Shown here piece after piece: positions 16,989 to 25,744 of a stretch of DNA of 64,000 bases. This stretch comes from Actinoalloteichus_B caeruleus (lineage in GTDB: Bacteria; Actinomycetota; Actinomycetes; Mycobacteriales; Pseudonocardiaceae). The stretch lies in NCBI RefSeq assembly GCF_000718005.1, contig NZ_JODV01000003.1; one strand, 5' to 3'. How positions within the stretch are numbered: the first letter of the stretch is position 1; every line of letters begins with the position of its first letter. Made by a program: the position numbers and the translations under genes. Under the pieces are notes generated by a model. It was not told the origin of the DNA. It did not search any database and saw nothing but the letters and a program-made list of their open reading frames with translations.

Positions 16989-18371
16989 TCAGCCGTGCGC
17001 GTGCAGGGGCTTACCGGCCAAGGCGAGATGTGCCTCCCCGAGAGCCTCGTTCTGGGTGGGGTGGGCGTGCACCAGCTCGGCGACCTCGCCGGGGAACGCC
17101 TCCCAGTTGTAGATCAGTTGTGCCTCGCCGATCAGTTCGCCGACCCGGGCGCCGATCATGTGCACGCCGACCACGGGACCGTCCTGGCCCTTGGCGCCGG
17201 CCTTGACCAGCTTCACGGCCCCGGAGGTCTTCAGGATCTGGCTCTTGCCGTTGCCGCCGAGGTCGTAGACGAGGGTCTGGACCTCGCCGTACTTCTCCTT
17301 CGCGGCGGTCTCGGTCAGCCCGACGGACGCGACCTCGGGCTCGCAGTAGGTGACCCGGGGGATGCCGGCCTCGTCGATGGTGGACGGGTTCAGCCCGGCG
17401 ATCTCCTCCGCGACGAAGATGCCCTGCTGGAAGCCCCGGTGCGCGAGCTGGAGACCGGGGACCAGGTCGCCGACGGCGAAGACGCCCGGCACGCTGGTCC
17501 GCAGGCGCTCGTCGGTCACCACGAAGCCCCGGTCGGTCGCGACGCCGACCTCCTCGAAGCCGTGACCCGCGCTGTTGGGGCCACGCCCCACGGCGACCAG
17601 CAGCAGGTCCGCGTCCAGCTGCTCCCCGGACTCCAGGTTCACCGACACCGAGGTGTCGTCCTGGGTGACCCCGGTGAAGCGCACCCCGGTCTTGAAGGTG
17701 ATCCCCCGGCGGCGGAACGCGCGCTCCAACTGCTTGGAGAGGTACTCGTCCTCGTTGGGCACCAGGCGGGGCAGGGCCTCGACCACGGTGACCTCGGCGC
17801 CGAAGGACCGCCACACGCTGGCGAACTCCACGCCGATGACCCCGCCACCGAGCACGACGACCCGCTCCGGCACGAAGTCCAGGTTCAGCGCCTGGTCGCT
17901 GGTGACCACGCGGCCGCCGATGTCCAGGCCGGGCAGGCTGCGCGCGTAGGAACCGGTGGCGAGCACGACGTGGCGGCCGGTGTAGGTGACGCCCTCCGCC
18001 TCGACGGTGGTCGGGGAGGTCAGCGTGCCGGCGGCGTTGACGTAGGTGATGCCCCTCGACTTCACCAGGCCCTGGAGGCCCTTGAAGAGGCGGTTGACGA
18101 CACCGTCCTTGTACGAGTTGACCCCGGCGATGTCGATGCCCTCCAGGGAGCTCTTCACGCCGAACTGATCACCATCCCGGGCCGAGTCGGCCACCTCGGC
18201 GGCGTGCAGCAGCGCCTTGGTCGGGATGCAGCCGCGGTGCAGGCAGGTTCCTCCGAGTTTGTCCTTCTCGACCAGGACAACGGACAGACCCAGCTCTGCC
18301 GCGCGCAGCGCGCACGCGTAGCCGCCGGAGCCGCCGCCGAGGATCACCAGATCGGCGGAGGTGTCAGTCAC
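16989..18371 (-). CDS. lpdA: Dihydrolipoamide dehydrogenase (E3)
   Basis: LpdA re-oxidises dihydrolipoyl groups on E2 with NAD+, using FAD and a redox disulfide. The 460 residues show the FAD motif LGGGSGGYACA near 11-21, the disulfide Cys 43 and Cys 48 in GGTCLHRGCIPTK, the NAD motif VLGGGVIGVEFAS near 175, and the C-terminal HAHPTQNE with the catalytic His-Glu pair. The dimer-interface domain is complete. GTG 18371 has AAGGAG 6 nt upstream. With sucB 56 bp downstream it makes an E3-E2 operon, and lipB and lipA nearby supply the lipoyl cofactor. Confidence 0.98.
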   Translation of the reverse strand: MTDTSADLVILGGGSGGYACALRAAELGLSVVLVEKDKLGGTCLHRGCIPTKALLHAAEVADSARDGDQFGVKSSLEGIDIAGVNSYKDGVVNRLFKGLQGLVKSRGITYVNAAGTLTSPTTVEAEGVTYTGRHVVLATGSYARSLPGLDIGGRVVTSDQALNLDFVPERVVVLGGGVIGVEFASVWRSFGAEVTVVEALPRLVPNEDEYLSKQLERAFRRRGITFKTGVRFTGVTQDDTSVSVNLESGEQLDADLLLVAVGRGPNSAGHGFEEVGVATDRGFVVTDERLRTSVPGVFAVGDLVPGLQLAHRGFQQGIFVAEEIAGLNPSTIDEAGIPRVTYCEPEVASVGLTETAAKEKYGEVQTLVYDLGGNGKSQILKTSGAVKLVKAGAKGQDGPVVGVHMIGARVGELIGEAQLIYNWEAFPGEVAELVHAHPTQNEALGEAHLALAGKPLHAHG

Positions 18372-18652
18372 GGGATCTCCTTGACAGGCAGGTTGGCGAA
18401 TCGCTTACGGATACACCCTAGGCCGGTCGGCGGGGTACCCGGTGCCATCTTGTCACCACGTATCGCCAGTTGGCGAAGGGGTCCGGCTGGGCGGCCCCCC
18501 TCGGCGGGGTCAGATCACCCAGGGTGCACGCGCCGGGTCGTGCGCGTGGTGGTCGACGGGAACGGGCCGTCCGCCGAAACCGTTGCGGAGGAGGGACCCG
18601 TGGCCCGAGCCCTGCTGGCAGGATCGGGACAAGCGAACAGGAGGTGTCCGTT

Positions 18653-19006
18653 GTGGGTCTTTTCGATCGGTTCCGACGTCGTCGCCAGCGTCCCGGGACG
18701 CTGCGTACCTCGTCCAAAGCCGACACCAGCCACCTGGAGGAGTGGGCGGCGTCCCGGCGCGGCGTCGAGGCGTACGTGGAGCCGAGGACGGCGGTGACCG
18801 AGACGACCGTGGTCCTGATCGCGCACGACGGGGAGTGGACGCGGAGACGCATCGACGGCCCCGAGGGCGCGAAGCAGTTCGCCAGGAAGCTGAGCATGCC
18901 GGTCTACGACGTGGCCCTCGTCGGGTATCCGCAGCGGATGCGCGACTACACGGCCCGGCAGCGCGCCTTACGCAAGCGATCCGAGCGGGAGGGGCGGACC
19001 GACTGA
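18653..19006 (+). CDS. Conserved actinobacterial protein of unknown function
   Basis: A 117-residue basic, soluble protein that I recognise only as a conserved actinobacterial hypothetical. It begins GLFDRFRRRRQRPG, then a central segment with alternating strands (ETTVVLIAHDGEWTRRRI) and the pattern GAKQFARKLSMPVYDVALVGYPQRMRDY, and ends in a Lys/Arg-rich tail. No membrane helix, signal or metal motif is seen. GTG 18653 follows a strong AGGAGG at 18639-18644. It is divergent from lpdA and convergent with pepA, from which a bidirectional hairpin separates it. Confidence 0.85.
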   Translation: MGLFDRFRRRRQRPGTLRTSSKADTSHLEEWAASRRGVEAYVEPRTAVTETTVVLIAHDGEWTRRRIDGPEGAKQFARKLSMPVYDVALVGYPQRMRDYTARQRALRKRSEREGRTD

Positions 19007-19059
19007 ACGCCCGGTCCGCCCTCCCGAACCCCGAGGGGACGACCACGCGGCGGGTGGCG

Positions 19060-19096
19060 GGGGTCGCGAAGTGATCTGGCTCAACTTCGCGACCCC
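19060..19096. terminator. Bidirectional hairpin terminator
   Basis: A perfect 13-bp stem (19060-19072 with 19084-19096) with an 11-nt loop lies between two convergent genes and can serve both. Confidence 0.75.
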
Positions 19097-19119
19097 GGGC
19101 GTGCCGCCGGCGGGTCGGG

Positions 19120-20616
19120 TCAGCCGTGTTCGGCGATGTCGGCGAGCACGGCGGCGATGGTGCGCACCGGCAGCCCGGTGCCGCCCTTGGGCGTGTAGCC
19201 CCAGGGGCCCTTGTCGTTGAAGGCCGGGCCGGCGATGTCGATGTGCGCCCAGGGCAGGCCGTCCTTCACGAACTCCCGGAGGAAGTGGCCGGCGGACAGC
19301 ATCCCGCCCCAGCGGTGGCCGGTGACGTTCGCCAGGTCCGCGAGCTTGGAGTCGAGGTCCCCGCGCAGCTCCTCCGGCAGCGGCATCGCCCACCCGCCCT
19401 CACCGGTGGCCCTGGCGATCTCCGCGACCCGGTCGCGGAACTCGTCCTCGCCCATGACGCCCGGGGTGCGCTTGCCGAGGGCCACGACCTGCGCGCCGGT
19501 CAGGGTGGAGGTCTCGATCAGGTAGTCGGGGTCGTCCTCGGCGGCCCGGGTGATGGCGTCGGCGAGGACAAGGCGTCCCTCCGCGTCGGTGTTGAGCACC
19601 TCGACGGTCTTGCCGCCGTACATGGTGAGCACGTCACCGGGCCGGTAGGCGGTGCCGGAGGGGAGGTTCTCGGCGAGCGGGACGTGCGCGATGACCTCCA
19701 GCGGGTACCTCAACCGCGCCGCGAGCACGACGCTGGCCACCACGGCGGCGGCGCCCGACATGTCCGAGGTCATCTGGTCCATGTCCGCCGGCGGCTTGAG
19801 GGAGATGCCGCCGCTGTCGAAGGTGATGCCCTTCCCGACCAGCGCGACCTTCTTCACGGCCCGAGGGTGGGCGTAGCGCAGGCGCAGCAGCCTCGGCCCG
19901 CGCGTCGAGCCGCCGCCCACGCCGAGGATGCCGCCGTACCCGCCCTTGCGCAGGCCCTTCTCGTCGAGGACCTCGATGTCGACCCCGGCTTCCTTGGCCA
20001 GGTCGGCGGCCCGCTCGGCGAACGACTCGGGGAACAGGTCGTTCGGCGGGGTGTTCACCAGGTCCCTGGCGGTGTTCACGGCGGAGGCGATGGCGGTGGC
20101 CGCCTTCAGCGTGGCCTGCGGGTCACCCTCGACGCCCGGGGGGAGCGCGAACTCCACCCGCCCGACCGGGCCATCACCCGGTTCGGTGCGGTACCGGGTG
20201 AAGCGGTAGGCGCCGAGCAGCGTGCCCTGCGCCGCCGCCCCGAGGTCCAGCAGCGACAGCAGGCTGACCGCGTGGCCGGTGCCGGCCAGCGCGCGGGCGG
20301 CCGCCCCGGCCGCCCGCCGCACCTGCTCGGCGGTGACCTGCTCCTCGGGCCCCGACGACGACCCGAGACCGGTCGCCACCACCACCGTGGCCGGCACCGC
20401 GCCGCGCGCGGGGATCTTGACGACCTCGTCGGCCTTGCCCTTGGCGCCGACCGCGGCCAACAGGTCCACCAGTCCACCGCCGAAGGCCGAGTCCACCTCG
20501 GCGGAACCCGGGGCGAGCGTGAGCCCGTCCGGTCCGGCGAGCGTCCCGATGATCAGGGCGTCGGCACTGGCACCGATAGGGTCACTGTCGGTGATGGCGA
20601 GCGTGGGTGCGGTCAC
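19120..20616 (-). CDS. pepA: Leucyl aminopeptidase (M17)
   Basis: A cytosolic two-metal aminopeptidase removing N-terminal residues from peptides; family members form hexamers. The 498 residues contain the active-site segments VGKGITFDSGGISLKP (metal-binding Lys and Asp) and the signature NTDAEGRLVLADA (Asp, Glu and catalytic Arg), followed by the LTGAQVVALGKRTPGVMGE segment. GTG 20616 is chosen because AAGGAG lies 7 nt upstream; ATG 20646 would add ten residues without a ribosome binding site. Orthologous in position to M. tuberculosis pepB (Rv2213). Confidence 0.97.
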   Translation of the reverse strand: MTAPTLAITDSDPIGASADALIIGTLAGPDGLTLAPGSAEVDSAFGGGLVDLLAAVGAKGKADEVVKIPARGAVPATVVVATGLGSSSGPEEQVTAEQVRRAAGAAARALAGTGHAVSLLSLLDLGAAAQGTLLGAYRFTRYRTEPGDGPVGRVEFALPPGVEGDPQATLKAATAIASAVNTARDLVNTPPNDLFPESFAERAADLAKEAGVDIEVLDEKGLRKGGYGGILGVGGGSTRGPRLLRLRYAHPRAVKKVALVGKGITFDSGGISLKPPADMDQMTSDMSGAAAVVASVVLAARLRYPLEVIAHVPLAENLPSGTAYRPGDVLTMYGGKTVEVLNTDAEGRLVLADAITRAAEDDPDYLIETSTLTGAQVVALGKRTPGVMGEDEFRDRVAEIARATGEGGWAMPLPEELRGDLDSKLADLANVTGHRWGGMLSAGHFLREFVKDGLPWAHIDIAGPAFNDKGPWGYTPKGGTGLPVRTIAAVLADIAEHG

Positions 20617-20755
20617 GGCGGCTCCTTCGCTTGTCGTCTTGGTCATCCGCCGTCGGCGCCGTGGGCGCCGGCCGGCGGATCTGCGAATGTTAGCGCCGGA
20701 CCAGCCGTGAGCTGGTGAGACCGTTGCCGACGAGAACGGTGGGGGAGTGGGGAAC

Positions 20756-22096
20756 ATGGACCGCGAGGCGCGAGGGGGTGGGGCCGTGGACGCGGGGACG
20801 AGGTCGCGGCGTCGCTCCGGCCGGCGGTGGGGCTCGCCCGGAGTGGTCGCCGACCTCGTGGCGGCGTCGGTCGGGGCCGGTGCCCTGCTCGGTGTCGCCT
20901 CGCTGGCCGGCGCGGCCGGGTGGTGGGCGCTGGCCGGTCTGCCCGTCGCGTTCCTGGTGGCCCTGTGCTGCGCTTCCTCCGCCCTGGTCATGCGGGCCTC
21001 GGTGGCCCACTCCTCGGGGGACTACCTGTCGACCCGGGACCAGCTGGGGGAGGTGCCGTCCCGGCTGGGCAACGTCGCCTTCCTGGTCGGGTACGGCCTC
21101 GCCGGAGCCGCGGTGGCCGGCGCGGCGGGCCGGTACGTCTGGCCGGAGCGGCCGCTGATCGCGTCGGCGGGCCTCGTGGTGGCGGCCCTGTCGGGAGTCG
21201 CGGCCCGGCTCGAACGGCCCCGGGGGGTGCGTTGGGGTCTCCCGCTGTTCGTGGTCGGCGTCCTCGGCCTGGTGGTGGCCGCCGCCGTGGGGGTGGACCC
21301 GGTGGCGTCCGGTTCGGCCACGGTGGTCGGGAGGGACTACGACTCGCTGCTCGGCGGGGTGGCGGGCGCGGCGGGGCTGTGGTTCTTCGCCATCGCCGGC
21401 TTCGACCGGGTGGTTCCCTCCACCGAGCGGCGGGACGACGGCCCGTCCGGCCCCGAGGACGAGGGATCCGTCCTCGGCGGCGGGATGCCGGGCAGGGGCG
21501 CGGTCGCCCTCGGGTTGGGGGTGGTCGGGCTGGTCCAGGCGGCGGTGCTGGCCGGGGCGCTGCACCAGCTCGGCGCGGACCGGTTGGCGTTGGCGCCCGC
21601 TCCGCTGCTCGACCTGCTGGTCGCGTCCGACGCCACGCCCCTGTCCCGTCTCGTGCGGTTGGCCGCCGCGTTGGCGGCACTGGCCGTCCTGGTCCCGGTG
21701 CTGCGCCGGCTCCGGGACGGGGTGCGGGTGCTGGCCATCGAACGGGACCTCCCCCTGGTCCTGGCGGGGCGGGGGCGGGGTGGCGCCGCTCGGCCTCCCG
21801 AACTCGCCGTGGCGGTCCTGGTGTTACCGCCGCTGCTGTTCCTCGACCCGGCCATCTCGATGGCGGTGGCCGCGTGCCTCCTGCTCGTCCACTACGCCTT
21901 CGTCAACGCCGCGGCACGGGTGCTCATGGCCGATGAGCGGAACTGGCCGATGCGTCTCGCCTGCACCGGCATGTTCGGTTCGGTCATCCTCGCGCTGAGC
22001 CTTCCGGTGGTGGCGCTGGTGACGAGCGGGCTGGTGCTGCTGGGGGGATCGGCCGTCCTCGCCCTGTGGGCGAGGTGGCGGCACCGGAGCCCGTGA
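20756..22096 (+). CDS. Multi-helix membrane protein, APC-superfamily-like permease
   Basis: A 446-residue integral membrane protein with about 11-12 hydrophobic segments separated by short Arg-rich loops. Glycine-rich first helices (VVADLVAASVGAGALLGVASLAGA) and FFAIAGFDRVVPSTE near residue 215 resemble amino acid/polyamine permeases of the APC superfamily, but the match is general and I name no substrate. A long acidic loop (about 220-245, DDGPSGPEDEG) separates the halves. ATG 20756 follows GGGGGAG with 8-nt spacing; GTG 20747 is an alternative. Divergent from pepA and 76 bp before gcvT. Confidence 0.75.
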   Translation: MDREARGGGAVDAGTRSRRRSGRRWGSPGVVADLVAASVGAGALLGVASLAGAAGWWALAGLPVAFLVALCCASSALVMRASVAHSSGDYLSTRDQLGEVPSRLGNVAFLVGYGLAGAAVAGAAGRYVWPERPLIASAGLVVAALSGVAARLERPRGVRWGLPLFVVGVLGLVVAAAVGVDPVASGSATVVGRDYDSLLGGVAGAAGLWFFAIAGFDRVVPSTERRDDGPSGPEDEGSVLGGGMPGRGAVALGLGVVGLVQAAVLAGALHQLGADRLALAPAPLLDLLVASDATPLSRLVRLAAALAALAVLVPVLRRLRDGVRVLAIERDLPLVLAGRGRGGAARPPELAVAVLVLPPLLFLDPAISMAVAACLLLVHYAFVNAAARVLMADERNWPMRLACTGMFGSVILALSLPVVALVTSGLVLLGGSAVLALWARWRHRSP

Positions 22097-22159
22097 CGCA
22101 CCTCCGCGGTCACACGACCTTCGACTTTCCGGGGGAGGCGCCGCGTGGCGCGCCACGGG

Positions 22160-22165
22160 TAGCGT
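22160..22165 (+). promoter_or_regulatory. -10 element of a leaderless gcvT promoter (TAGCGT)
   Basis: TAGCGT, then 7 nt, then GTG 22173, with no ribosome binding site. It gives gcvT its own promoter despite the same-strand permease gene upstream. Confidence 0.65.
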
Positions 22166-22172
22166 TCGGCCC

Positions 22173-23345
22173 GTGACTTCGCCAACACCATCGCCCGAGT
22201 CCCGTTCCGACGACACCGGCCAGCCCGCCGGGACGCACTCAGCGCGGGGGCCCAGGAGGGGGCCGCTGCACGCCAACCACGAGCGGCGGGGCGCGACCTT
22301 CGCCCCGTTCGGCGGATGGGAGATGCCCATCCAGTACGCCGACGGCGGGGTGGTCGCCGAACACACGGCGGTCCGCGAGGCGGTGGGCGTGTTCGACGTC
22401 TCCCACCTGGGCAAGGCCACCGTGGCCGGCGCGGGGGCCTCGGACTTCGTCAACGCGTGCCTGACCAACGACCTCGGCCGGATCGGACCGGGGCAGGCCC
22501 AGTACACCCTGTGCTGCGCCGAGGACGGCGGGGTCGTCGACGACCTGATCGCCTACCTGGTGAACGACGACGAGGTGTTCCTGGTGCCCAACGCCGCCAA
22601 CACCGCCGAGGTCGCCGACCGGCTGCGCCGGGTCGCCCCCGACGGGATCAGCGTGACCGACCAGCACACCGACCTCGCCGTCCTCGCGGTGCAGGGGCCC
22701 CGTTCGCGGGCGGTGCTGGAGGCGACCGGCCTGCCGGCCGACCTGGACTACATGGCCTTCGTCGACGTCGAGCACGGGGGCCGGCGACTGCGGATCTGCC
22801 GCACCGGCTACACCGGGGAGCACGGCTACGAGCTGGTCGTCGACAGCGACGGGGCTTCCGACCTCTTCGAGGCCCTGCTGGCCGCCGCCGGCGAGGAGGG
22901 CGGCCGGGCCTGCGGGTTGGGCGCGCGGGACACGCTGCGGACCGAGATGGGCTACCCGCTGCACGGCCAGGACCTGTCCCGGGAGATCAGCCCGCTGCAG
23001 GGCGGTGCCCGGTGGGCGGTGGGCTGGCGGAAGGACGCGTTCTGGGGGCGGGAGGCGTTGCTCGGGGAGAAGGCCGAGGGGCCGAGGCGCCGGCTGCGGG
23101 CACTCCGGGCCACCGGTCGGGGCATCCCCCGCTCGGGGATGCCGGTGCTGGACGGGCAGGGCGCGGTGATCGGCCGCACGACGTCGGGGACCTTCTCCCC
23201 GTCCCTGCGGGTCGGTATCGCCCTGGCGTTGGTGGACTCCGCCGCCGGTGTCGACCTCGGTGCCGAGGTCGTGGTCGACGTTCGGGGCCGCCCGCTGCCG
23301 TGTGAGGTGGTCAAGCCTCCGTTCGTGCCGTCCCACGTCCGATGA
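22173..23345 (+). CDS. gcvT: Glycine cleavage T protein, aminomethyltransferase
   Basis: GcvT releases ammonia from the aminomethyl-lipoyl H protein and passes the one-carbon unit to tetrahydrofolate. The 390 residues include the N-terminal FAPFGGWEMPIQYADGG motif, the catalytic-Asp region FDVSHLGKATV, the TGYTGEHGYEL segment and GLGARDTLRTEMGYPLHG, then the C-terminal beta-barrel domain (TSGTFSPSL). About 25 extra residues precede the usual start, but the -10 at 22160 fixes GTG 22173. gcvH and gcvP are not in the window. The stop overlaps the next ATG by 4 bp. Confidence 0.96.
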   Translation: MTSPTPSPESRSDDTGQPAGTHSARGPRRGPLHANHERRGATFAPFGGWEMPIQYADGGVVAEHTAVREAVGVFDVSHLGKATVAGAGASDFVNACLTNDLGRIGPGQAQYTLCCAEDGGVVDDLIAYLVNDDEVFLVPNAANTAEVADRLRRVAPDGISVTDQHTDLAVLAVQGPRSRAVLEATGLPADLDYMAFVDVEHGGRRLRICRTGYTGEHGYELVVDSDGASDLFEALLAAAGEEGGRACGLGARDTLRTEMGYPLHGQDLSREISPLQGGARWAVGWRKDAFWGREALLGEKAEGPRRRLRALRATGRGIPRSGMPVLDGQGAVIGRTTSGTFSPSLRVGIALALVDSAAGVDLGAEVVVDVRGRPLPCEVVKPPFVPSHVR

Positions 23346-24016
23346 GGACGAACGAGGGACGACCGGGGCCGGGTACGCGCTGGGCCGCCGGCGCGGAGAT
23401 CCTGTTCCGTTTCCTGCGCCCCGACGGCACCGTCAGCGCGGTGCACCCGGCCCGGGTCGTCTCCGACGACGGTGCCGCCGTGCTCTGCTGGGTCCTCGGC
23501 GGCACCGAGATCGTCGCGACCCGCCTGCCGGACGGCCGGCTGGTGCGGGAGGCGCCGCTCGAGCAGCGCTTCGTGTTGGGTCGGCGTCCCTGCCGGTCGC
23601 ACTGGACGGGCAGTTCCACCCTCCGCTGGGTACCGGAGGGCCAGTGGGCCTCGGTGTGGTGGTTCTTCGGCCCTGACGGCGACTTCCTCGGCTGGTACGT
23701 GAACCTGGAGATCCCGTGTGGTCGGACGCCGTTCGGCGTGGACCGCCTCGACGGGGTGCTCGACGTCTTCGTCCGACCGGATCGGACGTGGGAGTGGAAG
23801 GACGAGGACGAACTGGTCGCCGCCCTCGCGGCGGGGCGGGTGACCGAGGAGCAGGCGGTGCTGCTGCGGGCGGAGGGCGAACGCATGATCGCGCTCGCCG
23901 AGGCCGGTGCGTTCCCCTTCGACGGCAGCCACCTCGATCCGCCCGACCCGGACTGGCCCCGTCCCGAGCTGCCGGCGTGGACGTGCCCCCCGGAGGTGGA
24001 CCCGCTGCCGAGTTGA
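23342..24016 (+). CDS. DUF402 domain protein
   Basis: A 224-residue soluble protein of the DUF402 family; distant members act as nucleoside di/triphosphate phosphatases or RNA-cleaving proteins, but the role here is unproven. The core pattern is visible: Trp-rich strands WASVWWFFGPDGDFLGWYVNLE, then the metal-binding acidic stretch GVLDVFVRPDRTWEWKDEDEL, and a C-terminal helix RAEGERMIALAEAG. Its ATG overlaps the gcvT stop (ATGA), so translation is probably coupled. The spacing implies a gcvT-DUF402 operon ending before the ilvE promoter. Confidence 0.88.
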   Translation: MRTNEGRPGPGTRWAAGAEILFRFLRPDGTVSAVHPARVVSDDGAAVLCWVLGGTEIVATRLPDGRLVREAPLEQRFVLGRRPCRSHWTGSSTLRWVPEGQWASVWWFFGPDGDFLGWYVNLEIPCGRTPFGVDRLDGVLDVFVRPDRTWEWKDEDELVAALAAGRVTEEQAVLLRAEGERMIALAEAGAFPFDGSHLDPPDPDWPRPELPAWTCPPEVDPLPS

Positions 24017-24076
24017 GCCGCACCAGGGCGGTGACCAGCGCCTTCGGGGCACGACGGGATACTCGGACCTCCGACA

Positions 24077-24118
24077 CTCCGAGACTCGATTCTCGGAGAG
24101 GGGAGAAAGTACTAGTCT
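24077..24118 (+). promoter_or_regulatory. ilvE promoter with overlapping palindromic operator
   Basis: TAGTCT (24113-24118) is 7 nt before ATG 24126, predicting a leaderless mRNA. An inverted repeat with 8-bp arms CTCCGAGA (24077-24084) and TCTCGGAG (24091-24098) and a 6-nt spacer centres about 38 bp upstream, over the expected -35. A regulator bound there would control branched-chain transamination. Confidence 0.6.
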
Positions 24119-24125
24119 GCACGCC

Positions 24126-25226
24126 ATGACGCCCGAGACGCCCTTCACCAGGACCCTCACCGACCGACCGGCCTCTGCCGCGGAGCGGGCGAAGGTACTG
24201 GAGAACCCGGGTTTCGGTCGGTTCTTCACCGATCACATGGTGCGCGTCGACTGGGACGAGGACCTCGGGTGGCACGACGCGGCGCTGCTGCCCTACCAGG
24301 ACCTGGCCCTGGACCCCGCGAGCATGGTGCTGCACTACGGGCAGGCGGTCTTCGAGGGGCTCAAGGCCTACCACCAGCCCGACGGTTCGGTCGCCACCTT
24401 CCGCCCCGGGTTGAACGCCGAGCGGTTCCGGGCCTCGGCCCGCCGGCTCGCGATGCCCGAACTCCCCGACGAGCTGTTCCTCGGGTCGCTCACCGAACTC
24501 GTCACCGTGGACCGCGACTGGGTTCCCCTCGGCGGGGAGGAGTCGCTGTACCTGCGGCCGTTCATGATCTCCACCGAGGTGGGGCTCGGCGTGCGACCGG
24601 CGAACCGCTACTCCTACCTGCTGATCGCCTCGCCGGCGGGGGCGTACTTCACGGGTGGGGTGAAACCGGTCAGCGTCTGGTTGTCCACCGAGTACGTGCG
24701 GGCCGCCCCCGGGGGGACGGGCGCCGCGAAGTTCGCGGGGAACTACGCGGCCTCGCTGCTCGCGCAGGCCGAGGCGGCCGCGCAGGGCTGCGACCAGGTC
24801 GTCTGGTTGGACGCCGTGGAGCGTCGCTGGATCGAGGAGATGGGCGGCATGAACCTCGCCTTCGTCTTCGGCGAGGGGGCGGGGGCGCGACTCGTGACGC
24901 CGGCGCTGACCGGCACCCTGCTGCCGGGGATCACCCGCCGCTCGCTCCTCGAACTCGCCTCCGACCTGGGCCTTCCCGTCGAGGAGCGGCGGATCTCCAC
25001 CGAGGAGTGGGAGGCAGGGGCGGCGTCGGGGGAGATCACCGAGGTCTTCGCGTGCGGCACCGCCGCTGTGATCACCCCGGTGGGCCGGGTGCGGCACGCT
25101 GGCGGTGAGTTCCTGGTCGGTGACGGGGGGACCGGTCCGGTGACGGCTCGCCTGCGGGACCGGCTGACGTCGTTGCAGCGGGGGTTGTCGCCCGACCCGC
25201 ACGGCTGGATGCGCACGCTGGCCTGA
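24126..25226 (+). CDS. ilvE: Branched-chain amino acid aminotransferase (class IV)
   Basis: A PLP enzyme for the last step of Leu, Ile and Val synthesis and the first of their breakdown. The 366 residues show VLHYGQAVFEGLKAYHQPDG, the Arg-containing LYLRPFMISTE, the PLP Lys at residue 202 in AAKFAGNYAASLL, and the signature EEMGGMNLAFVF, closing with EVFACGTAAVITPVG. Length and motifs are those of the eukaryote-like/actinobacterial BCAT II group. ATG 24126 is fixed by its -10 element. It stands after gcvT/DUF402, as in M. tuberculosis Rv2210c. Confidence 0.97.
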   Translation: MTPETPFTRTLTDRPASAAERAKVLENPGFGRFFTDHMVRVDWDEDLGWHDAALLPYQDLALDPASMVLHYGQAVFEGLKAYHQPDGSVATFRPGLNAERFRASARRLAMPELPDELFLGSLTELVTVDRDWVPLGGEESLYLRPFMISTEVGLGVRPANRYSYLLIASPAGAYFTGGVKPVSVWLSTEYVRAAPGGTGAAKFAGNYAASLLAQAEAAAQGCDQVVWLDAVERRWIEEMGGMNLAFVFGEGAGARLVTPALTGTLLPGITRRSLLELASDLGLPVEERRISTEEWEAGAASGEITEVFACGTAAVITPVGRVRHAGGEFLVGDGGTGPVTARLRDRLTSLQRGLSPDPHGWMRTLA

Positions 25227-25493
25227 CTTCGGGGAGCCAGGCTTCGGCCCCGCCTTGGACGGGTGGCGCGCGGACGACCGGCTGACGGCGGGTACCTCGT
25301 CGACGCGTTCTCCGCCGGTGTGGTCCTGGTCGTGGCCGGTCCCGGCGATCCCGCCGGACCGACCGTGCGCGGTGCCGCCCTCCCGCCGGTCGAGGGGGCG
25401 TCACCGCCAGGGCGACGCCGGCTGCGGGGACGTTCCCGGCGCGGCCGGCCCCGCGCCGTGCGGTCCTCGCCCCGCGACCCGCACCATGACGCG

Positions 25494-25679
25494 GTGGACT
25501 CTGGACAGTGGTTGGCGATCACCGGTCTCGTTCTCGCTACCGCGGCCGCCCTGGGGACGGGTGGCTGGTTGCTGGTCGACCAGCGGCCTCGGCGGCGGTG
25601 GCATCCGCTGCTGGTCCTCTGCGGCCTCGGGTGGTTGGTGGCGGCGGTGCTGCTCCTGTCGACCGTCGACGGGCTGTGA
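25494..25679 (+). CDS. Possible small membrane protein with two helices
   Basis: The frame ending at 25679 encodes two convincing hydrophobic segments near its C-terminus (WLAITGLVLATAAALGTGG and LLVLCGLGWLVAAVLLLS), joined by a basic loop. GTG 25494 gives 61 residues, but it lacks a ribosome binding site; the open frame extends left to 25263 with an Arg/Pro-rich, non-protein-like stretch. No family is recognised. The bases between the ilvE stop and this ORF (25227-25493) hold nothing else I can support. Confidence 0.4.
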   Translation: MDSGQWLAITGLVLATAAALGTGGWLLVDQRPRRRWHPLLVLCGLGWLVAAVLLLSTVDGL

Positions 25680-25686
25680 GCGCGCG

Positions 25687-25716
25687 GCGCGGGGTCCGGC
25701 TGGGCCGGCCCCGCGC
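25687..25716. terminator. Hairpin terminator between convergent genes
   Basis: Arms 25687-25700 and 25704-25716 pair over 13 bp with one bulged base and a 3-nt loop. It is placed to stop transcripts from both sides. Confidence 0.65.
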
Positions 25717-25744
25717 GGTCACGGGGAGGAACGCCTTGACGACC

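Noticed and set aside
22097..22172. Glycine riboswitch before gcvT
   Set aside because: The gap is only 76 bp and a -10 element sits 7 nt before the start, leaving no leader RNA.
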